From positions 124,001 to 188,000 of the forward strand of contig JAGVSM010002689.1 of NCBI GenBank assembly GCA_022494885.1: a stretch of DNA of 64,000 bases, given 5' to 3'. The notes under the pieces were generated by a model, which saw only the letters and a list, made by a program, of their open reading frames with translations, did no database searches and had not been told where the DNA came from. The DNA comes from Micrasema longulum (Eukaryota; Arthropoda; Insecta; Trichoptera; Brachycentridae). This document shows positions 54,668-64,000 of this stretch, one piece after another (positions within the stretch are counted from its first letter, which is position 1; the number at the start of each line of letters is the position of its first letter). The position numbers and the translations under genes are program-made.

Positions 54668-54990
54668 AATGTTGATGTTCAAATATAGCCAGAATAGTGA
54701 ATGATACACAGTTTATCATTGGTCACTTAAACCAGCCAATGACAAATTATAGGCCCTGTATTTACATTTGCCTGGACTTCCATATTACCTTTTCAAAAAT
54801 GATTTCTCTCTGGCGCAACAAATTAAAAAATGAATAACTTCCTAGGGAGGAAATCCAGCCGGTTTCCATTTGGACATGCTCAAAAAATTGTAGATTTTAA
54901 ATTTTATTTACTTAAATTAAAAATTTGTTTTTTATTTCTATATTCCCTTCTGTAAAATATTCTTCATCTCTGTTGCAATATGTCAAGATT
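54668..54990 (+). repeat. Family P, sense arm
   Basis: 'gatgttcaaatatagccag', 'cacttaaaccagccaatgac', 'cttcctagggagg' and, at the end, 'cttcatctctgttgcaatatg' are recognisable. Together with 54298-54432 it forms an inverted pair around the Helitron fragment. Confidence 0.65.
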
Positions 54991-55935
54991 GAAGTTTAAT
55001 TTTCAAAGACAACTCTTAAAAAATTTCTAATTTGAATAGAGATATTTCAATTTTCGCTTCGTTTGAATTTCGGTTTGTGAAGAGTTAGAAAATAAAATGA
55101 GGGGAAGGGGGATGGTAGGTTACGAACAAAGCAAGAGTGAAATGCAAAGATTTAATGCGAGATGACTACTTGAAGTTTCTTGTAAACCCTCTTCCATTTT
55201 CCCGTGAACCGAAAACAGATAAGAGAAAAAAAATCTTGACGTCTGTAAACTACTTACAAATCAGACTGTAAAGAGAATTGAACAGCCAAAAGTATAGTAG
55301 TCGCCAGATAAAAATGCCTTCACTAATATATTGAAATTTGAATAATCTTGAGTATGCCTCATGCGTATGGAGTCCGCAATATCAAAATCATATAAACTCG
55401 ATAGAATCTATTAAAAAAATCTTAAAGTACCTTTAATATAAATCCCAAATATCTTACCCTCGTTCAAATTCAAATTACTAGCTGTTTCTAACTCTTTTTC
55501 ATTTTGATTCTCTGACAAAACGTGGCGTTGTTTTCGATATAAAGTTTTCCTATAAAATGTTGTACTAAAAATTAAAACTAACCTTCCCAATACAATACAA
55601 AGAAATGCGTGATTGATAACATTCAGACATCTGGGCATATTTAAACTGCATTGGTTTTCCAGTAATGCTACATACCACACACCTATGGCCCGCATGAGTC
55701 GGGAATATAATATTAGATACTGCCGAATAAACAAATTAGTCATTTTTCATGGTACTATCCAAACTTTTGCGAATTATCTTTTAGGAAAAAATCTTAGTAA
55801 GTACACACGTAAAAATTATTTTTCATTTTATTGAATACCGTATAAGAAATTAAAAAAAAAACATGAATTTAAAAAAAATAAAAAACAAAGCTTATTCTCT
55901 CTATTTTGTGTAATGCTTATTTCGAAGATATATTT
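54991..55935. other. Stretch without recognised genes
   Basis: No supportable gene or element. Confidence 0.4.
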
Positions 55936-56075
55936 GAACCGGGTTATGGTCCCGTGGTAGTATTGTGGACTCACCGACCAAAGGTCCGAGGTTTAAATCC
56001 CACTCTACCACAACTCTATTTTCCTTTTTTGAGTTAGTTATTTATGACTTTTAGAAAATGTTCCAAAATTGTTAA
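55936..56075 (+). repeat. tRNA-derived SINE, family S1, copy 2
   Basis: 'gggttatggtcccgtggtag' corresponds to the head of copy 1; the B box is degenerate (GGTTTAAATCC). The body 'gagttagttatttatgac' is recognisable. Confidence 0.7.
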
Positions 56076-57248
56076 TATCTCAGTAATAATTAAATAGTAA
56101 GAACTCAAGTATTTCTCTTTAAGAAAATTATATGCATGTGGCATTGTATCAACGAAAACCTTCAAATTGAATATTTTCAAGTATTTATTTATGTATTTAT
56201 TTTACAGAAACAAACAGTCAACAATGATTAAATAACACAATTAAGATAAGGTTTGAAGACAGACCAGCGAAGTTTCTGATTCAAATCATGCATATGAAAT
56301 TGTGGTACAACAAAAGGGTGTATTTGTATGAGAGTAAGTGTAGAGTTGTGAAGGTGTGTATTTGTGTGGGAGTAAATGTTCAGGTGTGTGTAAGCGTGAG
56401 CATCATTAAACCGCAAGTATGTATCTTTGTTGAATTACCTTAAAAAATAAAAAGCGAATGGAGTTTTTAAATGTGTATATTGAGCACTCCTTATGTCCTC
56501 GACATTCTCTATCGGCCAGGATTAAGGGCACTTGGACAATACAATAGATGTGACAATATTGTCTTATCCCAGCTCTGGGACAGCATGCTGGGACGGTACG
56601 AAAGTTTTTCGACCACAGTTCACACGGCAGTGCTCCGAAAATGAATAATAGACATAGGTTTATAAAAAAATATATTTATTTTATACCAAGACGAATTAGA
56701 ACTGTTAACAAAATAATAAGAATTATTTTTCTCTGTCTCCATTTTCGACAGAAAAATTGGCAAAGGGCGGATCATGTGGTGAAATAAAAAGTTGATAGAT
56801 AGGAACCTCAGAATATTAAGGTAAATCATAAGAACGCAAATATGTATTTTTTTAATTTGTGTAATATTTATATATTTTATTTTTTATTAATAAATTTCAT
56901 AAAAGGTACATGTTTTTTTTAATTCTATACATATCTATCTACTTTTACACATTTAGTAAATGTTATCACTGTAACTCTCCAAAAAAAGAGACTAACTCTT
57001 GTGCTTGGAGAGTGACTTACACTGTTGTAGTTGTTTATTTATAAGAGTTTATATAATTTTAAATACGAAGTCATGAGAAAAAAAAAATAGGATATGTAAA
57101 GAAAAACCATAAAACAATAATACATTCATACTAATTAAAATTTAATGTAGTTTGTACACGTGTTCAAAAAATAGGAGTATATGTTCTTTATACACACGCG
57201 CATTGCATAAAATCGAGAAAGAAGAAAAGAAAGATAAATTATGATAGA
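56076..57248. other. AT-rich stretch without recognised genes
   Basis: Nothing recognised beyond low-complexity tracts. Confidence 0.4.
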
Positions 57249-57719
57249 TAATTTATTATATAAATAAAACACGAGTGATACTTTAATCCACAAATTTGGA
57301 ATATCCAGTGACCGGTTTCATCGCTTTCGCGACATCTTCGAGACTGGTATCTTTATTAAAAATTTATTAAAAGTTAAATGTATTTATACAGAACAGAGGT
57401 AAGGATACATAATTCAAAGTTATATGTAAGTAAATTAAATAAAGTTATTTTTATCTTAAGGATCATTATCGACAAACTTTCTATGGGTTAACTAATGAAT
57501 GGATATAATGTTATTTTAATGAGTTTAAGTATTTTATTTTTAATTTACTTACATATAACTTTGAATTATGTATCCTTACCTCTGTTCTGTATAAATACAT
57601 TCAACTTTTTAATAAAGATACCAGTCTCGAAGATGTCGCGAAAGCGATGAAACCGGTCACTGGATATTCCAAATTTGTGGATTAAAGTATCACTCGTGTT
57701 TTATTTATATAATAAATTA
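57249..57719. repeat. Large inverted repeat with hammerhead-like cores in its arms
   Basis: The left arm 57249-57438 and right arm 57541-57719 are near-perfect complements (one indel of about 10 nt and a few substitutions) with a 102-nt spacer. On the plus strand the right arm contains CCAGT (57621-57625), CTCGAAGA, stem TCGC-GAAA-GCGA (57636-57647), GAAA (57649-57652), CCGG, a GTC (57656-57658) and ACTGG (57659-57663), which pairs with CCAGT. This is a type I hammerhead layout with a minimal stem III, but with an extra C in the first box. A Penelope-like pair of inverted terminal repeats is one explanation. Confidence 0.75.
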
Positions 57720-57944
57720 CAATGAACTTCCATCAAGAATTTTCACTTACAAACTTAAATGTTTTATGATAGATAACTTAACACTGATAAAGAAATTATT
57801 GGGCAAATAATAGCTTCTGCGGCCATTTATAACAACTTCCAAATATAATAATAATTAACAGAATCGCACAGCAACACAATTTACCTGTATTGTCCTAGTT
57901 GTCAGAACCTCCTTTGGTAAAAAACAATATAACGCAATAGGGGA

Positions 57945-58335
57945 ATATCACTACTAAGATTAACGATAAAAATATATGAAATGGATTGAGAATAATTAAT
58001 AGTACTTTCAAAATCAATATGCATATTGTGGAGAAATGTTTTCATACATAAATGTAAATAAGAAATTCAATAGAAATACGTTGCTAAAAAACGCGAGATG
58101 TTTGGCCTTGGTTGTTGCGATATCAAGATTCGTGATAATGTTCTACACAAATTTAATGGCGAGGAACCAATAAACATGAATCGTGACGTATAAGGGGCGT
58201 GGCCAATGGAATGACCGTTTTTGCGAGAATTCAAAATTACAAATTTAAAAATATTTTCTATGCTACTTGTAATTGGCAAAAAAATTTTTTTTTACTGAAC
58301 AGTATTTCGTAGACGTTTATTATTTTAAAAATGTA
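57945..58335 (+). repeat. Dispersed repeat shared with 10560-10930
   Basis: Same blocks and order as the copy at 10560, with an extra segment around 58140-58200. Class unknown. Confidence 0.5.
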
Positions 58336-58652
58336 CGGATTAAAATATATATATATGTAGACTCAAAACGTATAATATATATCTAAATATATAAATGGTA
58401 CACATACCTATTATTTATATTCTTTTGCATTGCATTGCTTAATATTTGTTTTTTATTATATATTCCACTTCTTTATTAATGTTTAAATAACATTTTGTAT
58501 TATAAGCACATATAATATATACCTTATATTTATATAAAATGATAATTAAATTCTCATGTTTAATTAGCTGTGCATTTATAATTAAGTAGGTTCATTTATT
58601 TTTTAATGTTTTTAGTGTTATATCAGTATAGAACTATAGAAGTATAGAACAA

Positions 58653-58886
58653 CTGTCGGCCTCGTAGTGAAGAGGTTTAGGGTTTGATTCCTGACGTGGT
58701 TGACATGAAATATTTATTTTAAAAGGGATTTTTACACTGGAATATTTCATAGTCCCTGGAATGGTACCATAAGCCTTAGACTGATCATCTTACGTTCATG
58801 TAACAAAAATGATCAAGAAACACTACAATTGGTGTACTAATGCAGTGCCTTATGCATTATGAGGTGCAGAAATGGAATGATGAAGA
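58653..58886 (+). repeat. tRNA-derived SINE, family S2
   Basis: The head has B-box-like GGGTTTGATTCC. The body 'agtccctggaatggtacc', 'gactgatcatcttacg', 'attggtgtactaatgcagtg' ends 'ggaatgatgaa'. Confidence 0.75.
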
Positions 58887-60489
58887 CACATACTGTAAAA
58901 CATATATAATCTATATCTCAGAACAGACTGAGCCATGTTAGATGGAGACAATCCCAATCAGAGGACGCTCCGTATTCATTTTCTAATTCACTAGTTAAAT
59001 ATAGATTCTCTGGTATTAAATTTGTATACTTATCATGAAATAAATTTACAAAATAAAATAAAAATAAATCATTTCTCTGCATTTTAACCTTCGGTTAATT
59101 TTGAACTTACGAAAATTAAGGAAATGTATAATTCAGCTTTTTCTTATTGTAAAACAGTTAGTTTTCTTAAACTTTCGTTATGAGCAATAAAACAACGCAT
59201 CAATGAATTTTATATGATTAAAGTTATTTTCATATTCAATAATGTTATGTTAAATGAATTGTGTATTTTCTTATCAGCTTGACTAAGGCCCGCTACGAAT
59301 CATTGTTTACGCTTACTTACGAGTATTATTATTACGCTTTATTCTGTAAAACAAAAACCGTTTTTATAATCTGTATTTTTAATATAATAAAAAAATACAA
59401 AACAATATTTTTCCCCGTTTTCCAGCAGAATAAAGTATGCAATCCTGCGTTTGAAATAAAACGAGAATTCTGACGAGTGTTCATAGACATGCCTTGAGAG
59501 CCCTCGAAAATTATGACACTTAACTCATACCCAACGCGTATTTAGTCGTTCTTCGATTGCCAGCCAGTTGAGAAGTTTAGAATTGAAATCATGCCCATTT
59601 GTGTCATGAAAGCGTGTAAAATATTGTAAAAAGGATTTTGTAACTTTTCATTGGTAAATATTTGTTCATGAGTGATTAACAAAGCTTTAAACAATTATTT
59701 TTTTGCAAGCGTCAAACTACGCCTAGCGGCATAATTGCAAAGCCCTTCTTAGTTACAGAGGTGCACTGATATGAATAAGTTTTTGAAATACAATAAACAT
59801 GAGTTAATATTATCTTTTTGTTCCTAAAAATCCAGTGAAATGAAATAAACGGGTTGAAGTTATAAGGAATTTAATTGAAGAATCTGATAGGGATCCACCA
59901 AAAACTAATTAATATTGTTAGCGTTAAAATATAACATTTTAATATGACAAAAAAAGTGTCCTCCAATTATTGTTAGCATATGCATGATAGTCGAATGCAG
60001 CCCGGGCATCAATAAACATACTTGGTAACTATGTATTCGTTTTCGTGCTACTACTCTTATTTTTATTCTAATCTATAGGTGTCGTCAGTGCTATCGGGTA
60101 AATAATTTGAAACACGAAAAACAGGTGTACATAAAAAAGATGGCGTTTACTATAGTAAATAAACTTTAAATGGCGTTGTGACTAAAGCGTATGTAGTGCC
60201 TCAGAAGTAAATACCGTCAAGCATAGCCTACGAACGCGACAGTTTCAACGTTGGCAATTCAGAGGATCAGTGACGTAGGTAAGCCTGTAAAAGTACCGAA
60301 GCGCTGATCGCTCGACCTTTTCTCTACCTCTGCTGCCCGCCACTTACTACCAGGATCAACGATCGTAGTCTTCCAAAATTATTGCTAACCGCGACGTAGA
60401 AAATATTCATATGAAACGAAAATTCAGCGTTCCATTTTTTTTTTTTCAATTTAATAACTTATCTTTATCGCAATCTACTCACTTAAAAC
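58887..60489. other. Stretch without recognised genes
   Basis: About 1.6 kb; I see no supportable gene or element. Confidence 0.4.
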
Positions 60490-61180
60490 ATTACAGAATT
60501 TCTTGCAAATTAATGTTAAGCAAACATTAGTCCAGAGCTTACTTTTTCCACTCCTCGACTATGCGGATGTATGTTATCCAGATGCTAACTCTGAATTACT
60601 TGATAAGTCAGAACGATTGCAGAATATTTGTATTCGTTATATTTTTAATCTTCGCAAATTTGACCACATAACCGAGTATCGCACGCAACTACACTGGCTC
60701 AGTATCAGACATAGAAGAAACATTCACATTCTATCACTTCTTCACAATACTTTAAATAACCTCACTTCGCCTGTTTATTTAAGAGAGCTCTTCCAACCTC
60801 TTTCACAACACGGACTATCTCTTCGTTCTAGTAACGAGAGAACCCTTTTAATACCCTGTCATCGCTCTAATTTTGTTGCCTCCTCTTTCACAGTAGTAGC
60901 CGCTCGATTGTGGAATAATCTACCCACTAATGTTAGAGACGCCCCTTCATTATTTACATTTAAGTCAAGATTGAAATGTCACTATCTAAATATTAAAATT
61001 GTTCCTTTATTCTTCTTCTTTCCTCTCTTCATAGTATAGTGTTATTTTTTTTTATATGTATATCTATTTTTGTTAATCTTTGCTTTTAATTTTTGTATAA
61101 AATTGTAGGTAGGAAGAAATTGCCTTAAGGCAATATGCCGGCCCTTATATGTATATATATTGTATATGTATAAAAAGTGT
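60490..61180 (+). pseudogene. LINE 3' end: C-terminal reverse transcriptase region (CR1/L2-like)
   Basis: The frame to 61039 contains SLLFPLLDYADVCYPD, then LQNICIRYIFNLRKFDHI, TQLHWLSIRHRRNIHIL, RSSNERTLLIPCHRSNF and ARLWNNLPTNVRD. The 'LHWL..R.R' and 'ARLWN.LP..IR' blocks are typical of the C-terminal domain of CR1/L2/Rex-like LINEs. No catalytic palm is present and there is no natural start, so it is a 5'-truncated dead copy with an intact remaining frame. The 3' untranslated region has a hairpin (TTGCCTTAAGGCAA, about 61120-61134) and ends in an A-rich tail. Confidence 0.8.
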
Positions 61181-61541
61181 CAAATAAATAAAAACAAAAA
61201 CGTGTTTAGTAATATTTTGGTAAATCTTTTATATTTTCAAGATTCTCATTTTTATAATCTATTTTTTGAAAAGTGTTTTGGCGGATTGATTACTTAAAAA
61301 ACAATGTTTGCGATCTCTGAATCTCTCGATATGAGTTTTATGCTAGAAATAAGTGCATTGGAAAGGAACAGCGTTATAACAGTCGCTATGGCCTCGTGGT
61401 GTGGTTTCCATAAATAAAAAAAACTCTGAATCTCATTGAAATTTGTATAACCATTTGAAGGTAAATAAAGACATTTCAGTATTACCAAAATTTAATCGGT
61501 TTATTTCTCTTTTTTAATAAATGATAATCAATATTGTATAA
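61181..61541. other. Short stretch without recognised genes
   Basis: Nothing recognised. Confidence 0.4.
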
Positions 61542-62549
61542 GGCCCGGTTGTTCGATCGTTAGTAATAGTAAAAAATCCGTAGTAATAGTAAAAAAATGA
61601 CAAAATGGGTTGTTTCATCCATAGTAACTAACGGTGGATAGTAAAAGTCTAACCATTAGTTAAAAATTTTACCCACTAATTTTGGCGAGTAAAACGTTTT
61701 ACTTTAGTAGAATAATCAAGATGGCGTCATTTTTTGACGTTTACCGGGTGTCGTTATTTGCTCACGTCTCTCAGTTTTGCTTTTATTTACGAATACGGAA
61801 TGGATTACGCTTATTATGATCAATATAAATCAGAGGGTTCTTTCAATGACAACATTTTGTACTTATTGTCAAGAAAACGAAAACATTTTGAAAACAATTT
61901 GGCAGTATTATTCCACCAAACCTCGGACGGACAATTTTGTGCCAGTCAAATCTTGTCTTCTTTTTAAAAATAATTCGGTTAGTTTTAAAAAATGTTTTGG
62001 ATATTTTTTAAAATTATAAATAATGGCATGAACAAAGAACATATAAATATTACATTATATTCCCACATTATAATATTCCAGAGCTAAAATTTGCTATCTT
62101 GTTGGATTGACAGTATTTTAGTTGTCATTTAATTTTTCTTATCATTCTTATCATTGGCTTTCAAATAAGATATTATAATATTGTTATTGTAACTCGGATT
62201 TTATTTTATTATATAAAATAAAAATAAAATATATTATAAGATTATGTTAACCGATGTTATTTTGTTTCGTTTACTCAGTACCCATGCCATGTTGTCACGT
62301 GGTTTAATTTGTTTGGTGTTTTGACGTTTTCAAAGTCACATTCCACAGTGTAACCATTTGTAAAAAAATGAATAAAGAACTATATTCAATTTTTGAGCTT
62401 TGGAATCGAAAAACCAGTGGTTACATTTGACTATAGTCAAAATGCGGGTGAAACAACGCACTGATAGTAGAACGATAGTAAAACCAAAATCGTTTGTAAA
62501 TTAAACTATAGTAAAACTCTACTTGTACTAACGATCAAACAACCGGGCC
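61542..62549. mobile_element. Nonautonomous PIF/Harbinger-like element
   Basis: The ends GGCCCGGTTGTTCGATCGTT and their inverted complement differ at one of the first 24 positions. They are flanked by TAA (61539-61541 and 62550-62552), the 3-bp TWA target of Harbinger elements; TIRs starting GG are also usual there. 1008 bp. Open frames inside (77 and 80 codons near 61734-62019) show no Harbinger nuclease or Myb motif. Confidence 0.75.
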
Positions 62550-62576
62550 TAAGTGAAGCTAATTATCCTACTAACT

Positions 62577-62783
62577 ACATCATCATCATTCCCTTTCCGC
62601 ACTATTTTTGTTACATGACGAAAAGATGATCAGTCTACGGTTAAGGTGCTAGTCCCGGGATTAATACAAAAATATTTTAGTCGTAAAAACACATTTGTAA
62701 ATTAATTCATGTCAACCATGGTGGGAATCGAACCTAAGACTTCTACCATGCTAGGCAAACGCGCTTAACACTACACCTCAACT
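62577..62783 (-). repeat. tRNA-derived SINE, family S2, internally deleted
   Basis: Minus strand: B box GGTTCGATTCC (about 62724-62734), body 'gactgatcatctt', 'catgtaacaaaaa' and tail (GAT)n at 62579-62590. It lacks about 60 bp of the body around 'gcgattggtgtacc'. Confidence 0.75.
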
Positions 62784-62814
62784 TTTTTCAGTTAGGTATT
62801 TACCTTTATTGTTA

Positions 62815-62970
62815 TAGTTATGGTGCCACTCACGGTTATCGTCCAGGGTTCGTATTCTGACGGGAAGTTAAATTATATCTTCAATTTTATCTACAAGGTA
62901 AAATAAAGTTTTCTGTATGAAAAATATACTACAAAATTTTTACAATTGTTTATTCTTTACATGTTCAATT
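62815..62970 (+). repeat. Dispersed repeat shared with 17490-17665
   Basis: Shares 'atcttcaattttatctacaa' and 'tacatgttcaat' with the other copy. 'agggttcgtattctgacggg' upstream resembles a decayed B box, so this may be another SINE family. Confidence 0.45.
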
Positions 62971-63164
62971 ACCGGTTACCGACGAAGATACTTTGAATTT
63001 TCATACAAATATACACACTTTCGTACAAAAAAACAGATATTAGTTTATACCGTCTTAGCATATACCGATGAAGATAGCCGTTCATAATCGCGGCCTGGTA
63101 TTTTTATTTTTTTTTATAAAATAAATATCCGCGTTCTTATGATTTACCCAAATATTTTATTTTA

Positions 63165-63306
63165 AGGGGCCATTTTCAACGAGTTGCAAATAACTCACTA
63201 TTAGAAAATGGGAATCAAGTTGGGGTAGAGTGGGGTTCGAACCACGAACCACGAACCTTTGATTCTTGAGTCTAAGACACTAACCACAAGACCACAACCC
63301 GATTCT
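63165..63306 (-). repeat. tRNA-derived SINE, family S1, copy 3
   Basis: Minus strand: 'gggttgtggtcttgtggtta' head, a B-box region with a short local duplication ('cgtggttcgtggttcgaacc'), then 'cactctaccccaactt' and the body to 'aaaatggcccc'. Confidence 0.75.
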
Positions 63307-63419
63307 ATTTTATACGCAGTTGTTCTAAATAAGAATTTAGAGCAGAAGAACTATATTATGTTTTTAAGCCAGGATATTCGCCATCTTTCTGCACTGCGTT
63401 TTACTTCAACTTTTCTTAT

Positions 63420-63885
63420 AACAACAACAACAAACCATCACGTCGTTTCACCGTAAGGGTAGGCAGAGAGGATAGTATGCCACATCACCTCATATTTGCA
63501 TACAGATCTTGTTAACGCTACATGCATGCATCTTCTCATGCACGCGAGCTGATTATTCCGACTTTTAACGTGTCTATCTTTTAGTATTTGTTGGATTTGG
63601 TCATGCCATGTCTTTTTCGGTCTTCCTCTATTTCTGCGTGCATCAATATTCGTATTGTAAATATGCTTAGCCGTTTTTTCGCTGTTCATTTGCTCGACAT
63701 GTCCAAACCAGCGCAGAGCTCCATTCTTGATTTTGTCTATAGTGCTTATCTTAGCGTTACATAATGTACGGATCTCAACACTTGTGCATGTATCGTACAT
63801 AGTTTTACCACACATTTGCCTGAGAGATCGCATTTCAATAGCATTTAGCCTACTTTCATCCCTATTTTTCCAACTCTATACTTCA
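63420..63885 (-). pseudogene. RTE-like LINE, C-terminal end of the reverse transcriptase ORF (copy 2)
   Basis: The minus strand from 63885 to 63438 reads as the same protein end as at 7996-8577: MRSLRQMCGKTMYDTC, KNGALRWFGHVEQMN, GRPKKTWHDQIQQIL and SAYPYGETT before the stop, then a short (GTT)n 3' end (63420-63432). Copies 1 and 2 share the same 3' boundary. It is 5'-truncated; the catalytic domain is missing. The two copies have diverged noticeably in protein sequence, so they are independent, fairly old insertions. Confidence 0.85.
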
Positions 63886-64000
63886 ATCTGAAACATTCAA
63901 CTTTTCTTTGTAATATTTTCTCCATTATAAACTATATTTAATAATAAAAACAAAAAACTTTTTTTATAATATTTTTACATTTGAGAATAAACGAAGAAGG
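63886..64000. other. AT-rich window edge
   Basis: Nothing recognised. Confidence 0.4.

Noticed and set aside
61734..62019. Two overlapping frames inside the Harbinger-like element as possible transposon genes
   Set aside because: Neither a DDE nuclease nor a Myb-like motif is visible and both are under 81 codons.

Overview
The window is AT-rich, gene-poor animal DNA dominated by transposable elements. Everything recognisable (a Tigger/pogo transposon, a Ty3/gypsy-type LTR retrotransposon, RTE-like, CR1/L2-like and other LINE remnants, mariner fossils, tRNA-derived SINEs, MITEs and a CTAG-ending Helitron) fits an insect, most likely a moth or butterfly. The order is an inference from repeat style; no host gene supports it. 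I found no intact host gene, rRNA, functional tRNA gene or CRISPR array.

Layout. 1-5478: AT-rich sequence with copies of a dispersed repeat (called family P here), a LINE fossil, and a repeat carrying a hammerhead-ribozyme-like core (1669-1712). 5479-7879: a complete Tigger/pogo transposon with TIRs, a TA target duplication and an uninterrupted 571-residue transposase. 7996-22500: decayed LINEs, SINEs, mariner pieces and a 696-bp Helitron. 22500-35760: three copies of one hAT-like MITE family, a decayed LINE and SINEs. 35762-44618: an 8.86-kb LTR retrotransposon that looks complete, with 2.05-kb LTRs that appear to differ by a single 1-bp indel, a 4-bp target duplication, a tRNA-Lys-type primer site, gag, pol in the -1 frame and a polypurine tract. 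44619-64000: more family P copies, a 0.48-kb TIR element, LINE 3' ends, a near-perfect inverted repeat whose arms hold hammerhead-like cores, a Harbinger-like element and SINEs.

Two units are coherent and possibly functional. The Tigger element carries its own transposase between matching ends. In the LTR element, gag ends 11 nt before the first pol ATG, but the pol frame is open back across the gag end. A G GGA AAC slippery site lies in gag phase, with a 7-bp GC-rich helix 7 nt downstream, so Gag-Pol is probably made by programmed -1 frameshifting. The rest is mostly fossil sequence. Its interest lies in insertion structures: family P copies share one terminus, have variable other ends and inversions, and some are flanked by 10-13 bp direct repeats, as expected for target-primed reverse transcription.
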